Source of the DNA: Planctomycetota bacterium
GTDB lineage: Bacteria; Planctomycetota; UBA8742; UBA2392
Direction: 5' to 3'
NCBI GenBank assembly: GCA_015075515.1
Contig: JABTUE010000001.1
Span: 62,001-126,000, forward strand
Length of the DNA: 64,000 nt
Under the pieces are notes generated by a model. The model was not told the DNA's origin. It did not search any database and worked only from the letters and a program-made list of their open reading frames with translations. Both the position numbers and the translations under genes were made by a program. The first letter of the stretch is position 1; each line of letters begins with the position of its first letter. This document shows positions 18,301 through 26,839 of this stretch, piece by piece.

Positions 18301-19945
18301 CGCCGAGGCCAAGCTGGCGCTGGGCGAAATTGCCGACTGGCTGCGCTCGTATGAAACCCGTCGCCGCCAGGACGCCGACATGCGCAGTCTGCGCGCGCTG
18401 GTCGAAGAAGCCGGGCGCAAACTGGTCGCGGCCAGGGCAATCACCGTGGTTGACGCCGAAAGCTACTCGCGCTGCGGCGCCGCGTTTGTCGAGGCGATTT
18501 CAGTCTGCGACAGCGCGCTGTCCGTGGCGGTCAGCGGCCCCGATGCAGACAGCCTGCGCGGGCGCGCCCGCGCCTTCAAGGCCGAGGCCGCCCACGAGTT
18601 CGCCCGCCGCGCCATGGACCAGACCCGTTACGACGTGGCCGACCTGATGCTGACCACCGCCGCCGGCACAGGCCAGCTTGCCCGCGAAATCGAGGCCACG
18701 CGCGCCGTGCTGAAGAAGAAGGTGGACGAGCAAAGCAAGTTCCGCAAGCTGGTGGCCGACGCCGAGCGCGCCGTAAACGCCCGCGAATGGGTGCTGGCCC
18801 AGGCGCACCTGCAGAACGCGATTGCCGAGGCCCGCACCAGTCCCTTTGCCGACGACGTTGAACGCACCCGCCTGGCCCGCATGCTGGAGCTGGCGCGGCT
18901 GGAGGGTTTGCGCGTGGACGACCTGCGCGCCAAGACCTCGGCTGACATGCTGCGCGTGCTTGCGGCCTGGGAGGACATGATCGGCACATTGACCGATCCT
19001 GATTACCGCGCCAGGGCCGAAACCCTGCGCGACGAACTGCGCGGCAGGTTGGGCAAGGCCCTGCTGGCCGAAGCCGAAGGCGCCGAAGACGAAGTCGCCG
19101 CCGAACTGCTGGAACGAGCACTGGGCATTGTGACCGACAAGGCCGCGCTCAGTGACATCAACGCGCGCCTGACCGAGGTCAAGCTGCGGCTGGCGCTGGC
19201 CCAGGTCAGCGACCGGTTTGTGCTGCTGCCGCGCGGCACGTTCATTGTCGGCAGCAACCGCGACGGCGACGGCAACGCCCAGCGCACGATGGAACTGCGT
19301 GAGTTCATATTCATTGACCGCTATCTGGTCACCAATGCCGAGTACAAGCAGTTTGTGGACGAGGGCGGCTACAGCCGTCCCGAACTGTGGGACGAAGACG
19401 CCCGCGTGCACGTAAGCCGCATGGTGGACAGCACCGGCCAGCCCGGCCCCGCCAACTGGGTTCGCGGCAGCTTTGACGCCAGCTTGGCGCGCCATCCGGT
19501 CACCGGCCTGTGCTGGTACGAGGCCCGCGCCTATGCGCGCTGGGCCGGGCGGCGCCTGCCCACAGCCGACGAATGGGAAGTCGCGGCCGGCGCGCCGGCC
19601 GCCGGCGCCGCGGCACCCGCGGGTGATTATCCGTTCGGAACCCGTGAATCAGCGCCGGCCCAGGGCGTGATCGAACCGCGTGAAGTCGGCACCACCGAAT
19701 GGGATCAGAGCCCCCTTGGCGTGCGCGACCTGGGCAGCAACGTGGCCGAATGGACGGCCGATCTCGGATCCGCCGGCGCCGTGGTCAAGGGCGCCGAGCC
19801 GGGTCTTCGGCCCGAGCTGTTTTTCCGCTATGCTCGGCGCGCCAAAAACAGCAGCGCGAACCCGCTGGATCGCTCGCTCGGCCGCGGCTTCCGCTGCGCC
19901 CGCGTGTTTACCCTGGCGGACACCAAGGATCCCAAGGATGGCTAG
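15326..19945 (+). CDS. Transmembrane Ser/Thr protein kinase fused to an FGE-sulfatase (SUMF1)-like domain
   Basis: A 1539-residue protein. Residues 1-~500 are low-complexity, rich in Asp, Ser and Pro, with a short helical module at the start. A Hanks-type kinase domain spans ~508-800: glycine loop IARGGMGK, VALKVL lysine, HRDLKPANV catalytic loop near 638, DWG in place of DFG, and GTPSYMSPEQARG. A TM helix follows (~823-842, VAVLGVSAVLAALIIGG), then long Ala/Glu/Arg coiled-coil or TPR-like helices. An FGE-sulfatase-like domain occupies ~1297-1539: LLPRGTFIVGS, YLVTNAEYKQFV, WYEARAYARWAGRRLPTADEWE and RGFRCAR. Only one Cys is present in the C-terminal ~100 residues, so formylglycine-generating chemistry is unlikely and a ligand-binding role is more probable. 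It starts 2 bases after the lipoprotein stop codon. Confidence 0.9.
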   Translation: MAANDSVDSLFLSRARADGLLSDAQIRQARAELSARRRAEPDLQAYELVVEKGWLGVEQALAVLNASPDDTVEQVAMRASAPQLEPQSSGDTLDGEQESPLRRRGADTERFQSPYQAARGEDDLSPEDVADLAAEDDPAYAEVPRLVEPLAPGYAVADGESGDSVLEMELPPPASGSGDSLFEEGDSRPVPALGAETESAPQIISERTPSAVYTPFAARTDADPAVTADPSITAQEWSRPGTSAGDTLTSDEELAPVPVFQHKGSKGANVDFAAFGEDSRVTVPDESDTMSLEMNDSAVSEVMDEADDGYFGPPADLTQTPREVLEESIAPPQPVSGSTLFDSESLKGAADVSIPAAAVPDDDSDFSATAPPAAAAATRRPSRPITELREDSDSDFSATITGEVAPDALKTVYDDSDVSLADTGNTSQITDPKITTGSKTQFATGEVARAGLQKTDPSKLGVESNITGQEMTLADLRQQMGLSDGVKLDHSGGSGVSKLRKIGGMKKRYSVVREIARGGMGKVIEVEDNDLRRSVALKVLRKEMLDRKDLVERFLEEAQITGQLEHPNIVPVHEIGVDGRGNLYFTMKLVEGEDLSSILKRMRKNDPGADKAYPLARLIDIFIKICEGIAFAHSKGVIHRDLKPANVMVGRFGEVQIMDWGVAKIVGRKEDTHDRLVVSDRQQDDANRTMAGSILGTPSYMSPEQARGEVNYMGPTSDIFSLGVILYELLALKTPWTAQTSAQVLDQVKNYNPDPPSKMAPERKIPPELEQLALKCLEKQPHKRIQTVQELVENLRSWQEGRTLAAVEYSMAQLLAKWIARNKVAVLGVSAVLAALIIGGTLAYKAAQQGEIDRNLQRVAAARVTLGNARAALDGGKWDDAISLSSQVQGDLRAALEVLPDNKDAQDAQTEAFIIFSGAQTQKKLKADQELKEARDAEKRKELDAALAEARKAIERARTQDGDGTTDPVVTNESFNDAKDAFIRVQTIEPENAEAKLALGEIADWLRSYETRRRQDADMRSLRALVEEAGRKLVAARAITVVDAESYSRCGAAFVEAISVCDSALSVAVSGPDADSLRGRARAFKAEAAHEFARRAMDQTRYDVADLMLTTAAGTGQLAREIEATRAVLKKKVDEQSKFRKLVADAERAVNAREWVLAQAHLQNAIAEARTSPFADDVERTRLARMLELARLEGLRVDDLRAKTSADMLRVLAAWEDMIGTLTDPDYRARAETLRDELRGRLGKALLAEAEGAEDEVAAELLERALGIVTDKAALSDINARLTEVKLRLALAQVSDRFVLLPRGTFIVGSNRDGDGNAQRTMELREFIFIDRYLVTNAEYKQFVDEGGYSRPELWDEDARVHVSRMVDSTGQPGPANWVRGSFDASLARHPVTGLCWYEARAYARWAGRRLPTADEWEVAAGAPAAGAAAPAGDYPFGTRESAPAQGVIEPREVGTTEWDQSPLGVRDLGSNVAEWTADLGSAGAVVKGAEPGLRPELFFRYARRAKNSSANPLDRSLGRGFRCARVFTLADTKDPKDG

Positions 19946-21569
19946 CAAGCTCGGGCCGGCGCTTACCACCACGATTCTGGCAAGCCTGCTGGCCCTTTCG
20001 GCCTGCAGCAACGTTGAGACTCCGGACCTCAAGGCTGATGTCGAGCGCGAAAAGATCATTCCCGCCAACTGGCGGCCCCTGCCGCTGCGTGTGGGCCTGG
20101 CCCCGATGCGCAGCGCGCTGGAACTCGACGAGCGCCGCTACAACGTCGAAAAAACCAAGCGCTGGGTGCTTGCGCCGGACGAAGCCCGCCTGAACGGCCC
20201 GACCGGCCTGAACGCCCAGCTTGTGGCCGTGCTGCGTGACTACCGCATGTTCGACCACGTGGCGGTGATTGAGGGCGCCACACCCGCCACCTCGCGCGAA
20301 GATCTTCAGGCGCTGGCGCTGCGCCAGGGTCTGGATGTCGTGATTGTGCCCACCGTGCGCCGTCACGATGTCGGCTATGTGGACAGCAACGGCGCCTACG
20401 GATGGAACATGTTCGTGTGGTGGATGGTCAGCCCGATCTTTTCGTGGTTCATTGCCGACGAAGACTTTGACGCCAATCTGCACATTGATTTGCGGCTGTT
20501 TCCCACCTCCAGCGACATTGAAATCACCGGCACACGCCTGGCGCCGCCCCAGGCCATCGTGCGCAGCCTGGACGACTTTGACCACGGCTTCAACCTGTTC
20601 AGTATCTTCAGCACGCCCGGCTACATGGACGAAGACAACTGGCAGAAAGTCGGTTCGCTGCTGCTGCCGATTGCCGAAAACGAAGCCAAGAAGGCCCTGC
20701 TGCGCTTTGTCACCACAGACCTGGCCCGGCGCACCGCCGAAAACGATTTTCTGGCCGCGGTGCGCCGCCGCGTGGCGCTGGTGATCGGCGTGGACGGCAC
20801 CGGCGTGCCCCCCGTACCGCTGACCCGTTTTGCCTCGGCCGACGCCGAAGCTATCGCGGCGCAATTGCTTGAGGCCGAAGTTGACCGCGTGCCCGAAGTC
20901 GCCCTGCGCAGCCTGTTGGGCCCGCGCGCCACGCGCCGCGCCGTAGAAGGCGCCTGCGCCGACCTGGCAACCTTTGCCCGCGGCAACGACGACCTGTTTG
21001 TGTGCTTCTGCGGCGTGGGCACGCTGGATGACCGCATGCGCCCGGCGCTGGTGCTGGCCCAGGGCGCCGGCGGCCGTGCCGAAACGATCGCCCTGGACGA
21101 TCTGGTGGACCTGATTGCCGTCAACAAGCCGCGCACTGTAACGCTGGTGCTCGATTGCAGCTTCACCGCGCCCGGCGACCGCCGCTGTGCCCTGACCTCC
21201 GCCCAGGCCGAAAAACTGGCCGGTGCCGGCCAGACCAGCCTGCTGGCGCCGCTGCAACGCCGTCTGGCCGAATCGGGCATTGGCTGCGTGATTCTGGCCG
21301 CCAGCGACGCGGTGCCTCGCAACCCGCACCCCATGCGCGCGCTGGAAATAGACGACCTGGGCCACGGGCTGTTCACCGCCTTTGCGCTGGAGGCACTGGC
21401 CGGCAAGGCCGACGCAAACGGCGACCGCCAGGTGACGGTCGCCGAGTTCCGCAAATATGTGGGCAACAACGTCGCGCGCATTGCCGGGCTGGAAGGCGAG
21501 GCCCAGGCCGGGTACTTCTACACGTCAGCCGACCGCGCCGAGTATTCGCTGCCGGCCTGGCGCCGCTGA
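19938..21569 (+). CDS. Lipoprotein with C-terminal caspase-like (peptidase C14-type) domain, probably inactive
   Basis: The lipoprotein signal ends in LLALSAC. Residues ~50-285 form an unrecognised alpha/beta region with a Trp-rich hydrophobic patch (NMFVWWMVSPIFSWF). From ~290 a caspase-fold domain is suggested by VALVIGVDG, then LFVCFCGVGTLDDR and LVLDCSFTAPGDRR. The Cys position (DCS, ~406) is kept, but the usual GHG histidine is replaced (CGVG, ~358). Near residue 492 a perfect EF-hand-type loop, DANGDRQVTVAE, precedes the last helix, as in many bacterial metacaspases. ATG 19938 overlaps the kinase stop by 8 bases and has AAGGA about 8 bases upstream, so the pair is translationally coupled. 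The gene may be a pseudo-protease partner of the kinase. Confidence 0.75.
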   Translation: MASKLGPALTTTILASLLALSACSNVETPDLKADVEREKIIPANWRPLPLRVGLAPMRSALELDERRYNVEKTKRWVLAPDEARLNGPTGLNAQLVAVLRDYRMFDHVAVIEGATPATSREDLQALALRQGLDVVIVPTVRRHDVGYVDSNGAYGWNMFVWWMVSPIFSWFIADEDFDANLHIDLRLFPTSSDIEITGTRLAPPQAIVRSLDDFDHGFNLFSIFSTPGYMDEDNWQKVGSLLLPIAENEAKKALLRFVTTDLARRTAENDFLAAVRRRVALVIGVDGTGVPPVPLTRFASADAEAIAAQLLEAEVDRVPEVALRSLLGPRATRRAVEGACADLATFARGNDDLFVCFCGVGTLDDRMRPALVLAQGAGGRAETIALDDLVDLIAVNKPRTVTLVLDCSFTAPGDRRCALTSAQAEKLAGAGQTSLLAPLQRRLAESGIGCVILAASDAVPRNPHPMRALEIDDLGHGLFTAFALEALAGKADANGDRQVTVAEFRKYVGNNVARIAGLEGEAQAGYFYTSADRAEYSLPAWRR

Positions 21570-21594
21570 CGCGGTTGCCGTATCTGCGGCAGGT

Positions 21595-23409
21595 TCAATG
21601 GTTGGTGGCAAACTCCGACCCCGCCAGCAGCGCAAACAAAATGTCCTCATAGGCCGCCGCGGCGTCTTTCTGTTCCGCCACGTATTTCTTGAGCCGTGAA
21701 GTTTCGGCCGCCGTGGGCCGACGCGACAGAACCGTAAGGTACAGGTATTCAATACGCGCGGAATCGTCCTTGACGCGCGCGACCAGTTCCGTGGCAATCG
21801 TGCCGCGCCCCGAGCCCGCAATGCGGTTGGTGAACTCGCCGTTCATCACCGCCAGGGCCTGGTCAATTGTCAGGCTGAAGCCGTCCACGTCGGTCATTTC
21901 GTCGTCGCTGCTCTGGCTGGAAAAGCCGGCGGCCATGCTGCGGCGCAAAAACCACAGGTCCGACATTTTTTCGTACCAGCTTTCAAAGCGCTTGAGCGAT
22001 TCCTCGTCAAAGTCGTAGTCGCGCATGTTGGGGTTGTCGCGCTGCATCTGGCGCATGCGGGCCTCTACCTGCCGGCGCACCTGCACGGCGGGGCTGCCCA
22101 CGCGGCCGCGATAGCCGCGCGCCATTTCGGTGCTGCCGCTTACGGTCACCAGCGCGCCGAAGAACTGCTCGGGCGAAAGCTGGCGCGGGGCCGAACTGGC
22201 AAAGTGCCAGCCCTCGGCCTTGGCCGGACGGCCCTTGCCGGAAAGCTGGTAGGTGCGGCTGTTGAGCATGGCGCGGTACAGGCGCTTGATGTCATAGCGG
22301 TTTTCCACCAGATCGTCGGCCAGCAGGTCCAGAAGTTCCGGGTGGCTGGGTGTGTTGAAGCTGTTGAAGTCGTCCACCGGATTCAACAGCCCGATGCCGA
22401 AGGCGAAGCTCCAGAAGCGGTTGGCCGTGTAGCGCGCGGTCTGGCGGTTGTCCTTGCGCGTAATCCACTTGGCCAGATACGGGCGCCAGAAGTCGCGGCC
22501 CGGAATCGTCACGGGCTTGCCGTCCAGCGTCACCGGCCGGTTGTAACGGCCGCGTTGTTCCAGCGCCTGGCGCAGTTCCGCCGGCACATTTTCGCCCATG
22601 GCCGGCGGCAGACGAACCTCACGCGCGTCGTCGGTGACTTCGGGGTCTACGGGCAGAATCCGCAGGTTCTGGCGCGACTGGATCGGCGAAAAGAAGCTGG
22701 CCACGCCCTGGAACGTGGTCTGTTTCCAGGCGTCTTCGTACGGGTGGTCGTGGCATTCGGCGCACTGCAACTGCACGCCGGTCAGGGTGCGGGTTACCAG
22801 GCCGGCGGCGTTGGCAATGCTGAAGGGCTGCTCGCGGGTGTAGATCGAAACCGCCGGGTTCACGCTGGTTTTGCCCTGGGCCGTGACAAGGTCGTAGATG
22901 ATGTCGCTGAAACGGGCATTGTTGTTGAAGCGCTCGGCAAACCAGATCGCCAGCAGCGTGCCGCCGCCGCCACGGTCGCCACGGCCGCCGCGTCCCAGCA
23001 TGATGTTCGACCACAGGTCGCCCATGTGCTCGCCAAAGCGTTTGTCGTCCAGCAGGCGGTTGATCAGCGCCTCGCGCTTGTTCTTGTCTTTGCTGTCCAG
23101 AAACGCCAGCGTTTCCTCGCGTGTCGGCGGCAGGCCGGTCAGGTCAAAGTAGACCCGGCGAACGAACTCTTCGTCGCTGCTGAGGCCGGTGGGCGTGATC
23201 TTGTCGCGTGCCCACACCTTGGCGATTTCGCGGTCAATCGCCGCTGAGAGGTCTTTCTCTGTGACCGGGCGGGACGGTTTTGATTCGGTGGTTTTGTCCG
23301 GCGCCGGTTCGGCGGGTTTGGGCGCATCCTGAGCCGCGGCAACACCAAACGAGACGGCGCCAAGGAACATGGCGCCCGTGGCAAGCAACTTCACGCGCAT
23401 CGAGAACAT
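21595..23409 (-). CDS. Secreted DUF1549/DUF1553 protein (planctomycete-type), copy 1
   Basis: A 604-residue exported protein. The signal peptide is MFSMRVKLLATGAMFLGAVSFGVAAAQ. The DUF1549 domain covers about 60-270, including DEEFVRRVYFDLTGLPPTREE and QCAECHDHPY, a CxxCH motif like a c-type heme site. DUF1553 occupies roughly 325-600: NRFWSFAFGIGLLNPVDDFNSFN, SHPELLDLLADD, YRAMLNSRTYQLS and a C-terminal LYLTVLSRRPTAAE. The start ATG 23409 has GGAG 5 bases upstream. These families are greatly expanded in Planctomycetota; the biochemical role is unknown. No PA14 or LamG module is attached. It is a paralogue of the gene at 26840-28618. Confidence 0.9.
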   Translation of the reverse strand: MFSMRVKLLATGAMFLGAVSFGVAAAQDAPKPAEPAPDKTTESKPSRPVTEKDLSAAIDREIAKVWARDKITPTGLSSDEEFVRRVYFDLTGLPPTREETLAFLDSKDKNKREALINRLLDDKRFGEHMGDLWSNIMLGRGGRGDRGGGGTLLAIWFAERFNNNARFSDIIYDLVTAQGKTSVNPAVSIYTREQPFSIANAAGLVTRTLTGVQLQCAECHDHPYEDAWKQTTFQGVASFFSPIQSRQNLRILPVDPEVTDDAREVRLPPAMGENVPAELRQALEQRGRYNRPVTLDGKPVTIPGRDFWRPYLAKWITRKDNRQTARYTANRFWSFAFGIGLLNPVDDFNSFNTPSHPELLDLLADDLVENRYDIKRLYRAMLNSRTYQLSGKGRPAKAEGWHFASSAPRQLSPEQFFGALVTVSGSTEMARGYRGRVGSPAVQVRRQVEARMRQMQRDNPNMRDYDFDEESLKRFESWYEKMSDLWFLRRSMAAGFSSQSSDDEMTDVDGFSLTIDQALAVMNGEFTNRIAGSGRGTIATELVARVKDDSARIEYLYLTVLSRRPTAAETSRLKKYVAEQKDAAAAYEDILFALLAGSEFATNH

Positions 23410-23492
23410 GCCGGCTCCTGTTGGGTTGCGCATGGAACCCTCGCGCGCGGCCAAGGTTGCGCGAAAAACCCTGCGCGCTGCCGGCCAGGCTC

Positions 23493-24386
23493 TCAGGCCG
23501 TCACCCTGGCGCGTTCGGCCATAAACCAGTCCTTAAGCCCTTGATCGGCAAAGCCTTGCGCCAGTTCATCGGCGCGGGCAAGTGCCCGGTTGTGGCTGTT
23601 CTGGTCGCCCTTGAGCCGATAGGCCGCGGCCGCCGCCAGATTCAGAAACGCCTCATCCACCACCTCTTCGCCATTGGCGGCAATGACCTCCAGCCCGCGG
23701 CCGGCATGGGCCAGTGCATCATCGGGCCGGCCCAGCTTGTTGTGCACCAGCGCCAGCAGATACTCGGCGCGTTCTTCGTTTTCCCAGGTTCCGGCCTTGA
23801 GCCAGAACTCGAGGGCGGCCTCGGCGGCGGCCAGCATCAGCTTGTCCTGTTCGGGTGTGCGGGCCGGAAGCTCCAGCAGGTTGTTTGCCAGGTTGTTGCT
23901 GGTGACGGCAACGGCGCGGTCACTGCCCAGCTTGCGGTCCTGGGCGCGGGCCAGATTCAGCACCGCGTGGTACAGGCGGGCGCCTTCTTCCAGTCGCCCG
24001 GCCTCGATCAGTTCACCGGCCAGCAGCACGCGGGTGCGGGCCAGCGCCGCCACCGGGTCGCCGTCGGTCAGTTCCACGGCGCGGCATTCACTGGCCAGCG
24101 CGGCGGTTTCGTCGCCGGCCATGAACTGCGCGATGGCCAGACCGCCCCATGCCGGCGAGGCCGCGGGTTCGGCGTTCAGGCGTGTCACCACGGTTTCGGC
24201 CAGCTTGCGCGCGCGCGGCCAGTCTTTCATGTGAAAGCCGATGGTGTGGCTGGCCAGCGCCAGAAAGGTCACGGTCTTTGGCGCGTCGGCGGCAAGGGCG
24301 CTGTTGGCCTCCAGATCAGCGGCCAGCGCGGCGCTGTCCTTGTCGTGGCGGGCCCAGCCCTGCTGGATCAGCGTGTCAAAGTCCAT
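23493..24386 (-). CDS. TPR-repeat protein, hypothetical
   Basis: A 297-residue soluble protein made of Ala/Leu-rich helix pairs with TPR spacing, for example TSNNLANNLLELPARTPEQDKLMLAAAEAALEF (read in parts) and AEYLLALVHNKLGRPDDALAHAGRGLEVI. No signal peptide, catalytic motif or attached domain is visible. ATG 24386 is preceded by GGAG. It lies 12 bases downstream of the exonuclease III gene on the same strand and may be co-expressed with it. Confidence 0.7.
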   Translation of the reverse strand: MDFDTLIQQGWARHDKDSAALAADLEANSALAADAPKTVTFLALASHTIGFHMKDWPRARKLAETVVTRLNAEPAASPAWGGLAIAQFMAGDETAALASECRAVELTDGDPVAALARTRVLLAGELIEAGRLEEGARLYHAVLNLARAQDRKLGSDRAVAVTSNNLANNLLELPARTPEQDKLMLAAAEAALEFWLKAGTWENEERAEYLLALVHNKLGRPDDALAHAGRGLEVIAANGEEVVDEAFLNLAAAAAYRLKGDQNSHNRALARADELAQGFADQGLKDWFMAERARVTA

Positions 24387-24398
24387 GCGTGCTCCCGG

Positions 24399-25163
24399 TC
24401 AGGGTTCCAGTTGCGCCAGCACCGGGGTGTGGTCGCTGGCGCGATCCCAACCCCGGGGTTCGGTGTCAATCCAGGCCTTGCGCACGCGGGGCCGCAGTCC
24501 GTCGCTGACCCAGATCTGGTCAATGCGCATGCCTTCGTTCTTGCGGAAGCCGCCGGTGCGGTAATCCCACCACGAGTACTGGCCACCCTTGTCGTCCACC
24601 AGGCGCAGGCTGTCGTGCAGGCCCCAGTCCGTCAGGTGCTTCAGCCAGCGGCGTTCTTCGGGGTGAAAGCCGCAGGTCCTGGCGGCCTTGGCCGGATCCC
24701 ACACGTCTTTTTCTTCGGGGGCCACGTTGAAGTCGCCGCAGATACAAAGCGGCAGGGCGGATTTGCCCAGGTTGTCCAGGTGCGCGCGCAGGGCGGAAAA
24801 AAAGCGCTGCTTGTACCGGAACTTGTCGCTCGACGGCGTTTCGCCGTTTGGGCAATAGGCGCTGAGCACATGCACGCCGTCAATCACGGCTTCAATCAGC
24901 CGGGCCTGGCCCTCTTCGCCGGCAAACCCTGGCACCACGTCTTCGATCGGCAGTTTCGACAGCACAGCCACGCCGTTGTAGGTTTTCTGGCCGTGCACGG
25001 CGCACTCGTAGCCGGCGGCGCCGATTTCATCGAACGGAAAGTCGGCCTCCTGCATCTTGATTTCCTGCAGGCACACCACGTCGGGCCTGGCCAGTTTCAG
25101 CCATTGCAGAAGCTGCGCAAGGCGCACGCGCAGCGAGTTGACGTTCCAGGTGGCGATCAGCAT
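24399..25163 (-). CDS. xth: Exodeoxyribonuclease III (AP endonuclease)
   Basis: A 254-residue member of the exonuclease III/APE1 family of base-excision-repair enzymes, which cut abasic sites and degrade one strand from 3' ends. Conserved motifs are IATWNVNSLR, the metal ligand LQEIKMQE, YNGVAVLS, the catalytic GDFNVAP, and MRIDQIWVS plus the terminal DRASDHTPV with its general-base histidine. Length and motif order are typical. ATG 25163 is used in preference to a TTG four codons upstream. No good Shine-Dalgarno sequence is seen. Confidence 0.96.
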   Translation of the reverse strand: MLIATWNVNSLRVRLAQLLQWLKLARPDVVCLQEIKMQEADFPFDEIGAAGYECAVHGQKTYNGVAVLSKLPIEDVVPGFAGEEGQARLIEAVIDGVHVLSAYCPNGETPSSDKFRYKQRFFSALRAHLDNLGKSALPLCICGDFNVAPEEKDVWDPAKAARTCGFHPEERRWLKHLTDWGLHDSLRLVDDKGGQYSWWDYRTGGFRKNEGMRIDQIWVSDGLRPRVRKAWIDTEPRGWDRASDHTPVLAQLEP

Positions 25164-25243
25164 GGGCGGCGGCAATCCGGTCGGGCTACGGCGCTGATCT
25201 TAGGTGCCGGTCACGTGCCGGCCAACCACAACCGTGGCCGGGT

Positions 25244-26665
25244 TCAGAAGAAATACGTGTAACCCACGATCAGCCCGATCGCGAAGTAACTGATGGCTTT
25301 GGTTTCGTTGCGGCCCAGCAGCAGGTTCTGTTCGCTGGGGTTGTCAAAGTTCACCGGCTGGTCGCCCTTGCCGGCGCCCAGCGACCATTGCAGCCCGACC
25401 ATGAACTCGTGGCGCGGCACGTGATCGTCGTTGCGGGTTGTGTAGGCCACGCCGGTGGCGAAATGAAACAGGTCCCAACTGGTCACGCCCAGAAAGAACT
25501 GGCCGCCGTTGCGCACATAATCGGCCCCGTAGTCGGTGCGGAAGCTCCAGATGCCGGCCCAGTCCTCGTGCCAGCGGTTTTCCACCGCCAGGGCCAGGTT
25601 GAACACGCCGCGCCGGCCGTCGTAGACGGTCAGAAATTCCTCGGCGCGCGGCCCGCCGCTGACCCCGCCGCGGATGAACGGCGCGTCGCTTTCGGGCCGC
25701 ACGGCCGTGTAGCGCCCCACGGGCAGAAACCACTCCCAGCTGAAAGCCAGGGTCGTGGCGTCAATCCGCCAGTCCATGCCGCTGGAGAAACTCCACGGCG
25801 TGCGAAAGCGCGTGGGGATGTTGTCCTGGCGCGCGCTGGCCTCGAAGCTTTCGCCGGTGCCGTTGCCGTCGGTGTCCAGGTCGTTGACCGAAAGCTGGCG
25901 CGATACCGTGGCGCCGCCGGCGATGTGAGTGCCCGGTGTGGTGACGGCAAAGCCGAACTTGAGGTTGCCAAAATCCAGTGCCAGGCCGATCTTGTTAACC
26001 ACACGCAGGTTCCAGAACGCCACGCTGGTCAGGTTGTCGGCGCCAAAGGCGTCGGGCACGGCGTTGACGGCGCGCGAGGTGATACGCAGGTCGAGGTCGT
26101 CAAATCGCAGACAGCCGAAGTTGGCCACGCCGACGCTAAGCCATTGGGTCAGCGCCCAACTGTAGCTCAGGCCGGCCCAGTATTCCTCGGTGCCCACGGT
26201 AAGGTCCAGGCTGCCGATGTAATCTTCGGCGCCGGGGCTGCGGGCGTCGTCAATCACGTTCAGTGATGCCTCGCGCCGCGCTGAAACGCGCGCGCGAAAG
26301 TACTGGCGCGCAAGGATGTGAAAGCCGATCGCGTGCCCCGGCGCGCCGTTGAATAAAAACACGCCTGAAGCCGCCAGCGGAATGATGTCGCCACGCACGG
26401 AACTGAGGTTCTGCCCCTTGCCCGCGCCGTCAGGCATGCTGAAGACCGAAAGCTGGTAGACGTCGGCGCTGACCTTGACCGAATCGTTGCGCAAAAAGCC
26501 GACGCGTCCGGGGTTGTAGTAGGTCGCACTGGTGTCGTCGCAGCCGCCGACCACGGCCCCCCCGCGCAAACCCGAGCGCGTGCCGAATTGGTGCGTCCAA
26601 TAGTGGTGATCCTGGGCGGCCAGGGCGCAACCCAGCGCCGCCACCAGCAGCAGTACGCGAATCAT
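25244..26665 (-). CDS. Outer-membrane beta-barrel protein, FadL/conjugal-transfer-like
   Basis: A 473-residue exported protein with signal peptide MIRVLLLVAALGCALAAQ. The mature part is rich in alternating strands and aromatic residues, opens with an SATYYNPG motif resembling the NPA/NPG turn of FadL-type transporters, and ends in IGLIVGYTYFF with a terminal Phe as needed for BAM insertion. The chosen ATG has a GGGGGA ribosome site and a TATACT -10 box upstream; the frame is open a further 56 codons but those look non-coding. Substrate unknown. Confidence 0.7.
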   Translation of the reverse strand: MIRVLLLVAALGCALAAQDHHYWTHQFGTRSGLRGGAVVGGCDDTSATYYNPGRVGFLRNDSVKVSADVYQLSVFSMPDGAGKGQNLSSVRGDIIPLAASGVFLFNGAPGHAIGFHILARQYFRARVSARREASLNVIDDARSPGAEDYIGSLDLTVGTEEYWAGLSYSWALTQWLSVGVANFGCLRFDDLDLRITSRAVNAVPDAFGADNLTSVAFWNLRVVNKIGLALDFGNLKFGFAVTTPGTHIAGGATVSRQLSVNDLDTDGNGTGESFEASARQDNIPTRFRTPWSFSSGMDWRIDATTLAFSWEWFLPVGRYTAVRPESDAPFIRGGVSGGPRAEEFLTVYDGRRGVFNLALAVENRWHEDWAGIWSFRTDYGADYVRNGGQFFLGVTSWDLFHFATGVAYTTRNDDHVPRHEFMVGLQWSLGAGKGDQPVNFDNPSEQNLLLGRNETKAISYFAIGLIVGYTYFF

Positions 26666-26687
26666 GGTGTCCCCCGATTGCGCGCCG

Positions 26688-26716
26688 AGTATAGCGCCAA
26701 CTGTGGTGCCGTTGTC
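26688..26716 (-). promoter_or_regulatory. Predicted promoter of the outer-membrane protein gene
   Basis: On the minus strand a TATACT hexamer (26693-26688) is a near-perfect -10 box. A weaker GACAAC (26716-26711) sits 17 bases upstream as a candidate -35. The transcript would have a short leader carrying GGGGGA before ATG 26665. The rest of the 174-base gap 26666-26839 holds nothing else I can name. Confidence 0.45.
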
Positions 26717-26839
26717 GCCGGCAGGCGCCGGTTCCGCGTCAACCCCGGTATTTGTAGCAGGGTGTAAATCTTTATTCCAATGGCACTTACGCAGCAAGTC
26801 GCGCACTGTCACGGCCTGTGATTGTAACCGCAACGGGGC

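Noticed and set aside
22204..23247. 347-codon plus-strand frame inside the DUF1549/1553 gene
   Set aside because: The opposite strand carries strong DUF1549/1553 motifs and a signal peptide; the plus-strand product has no recognisable features.
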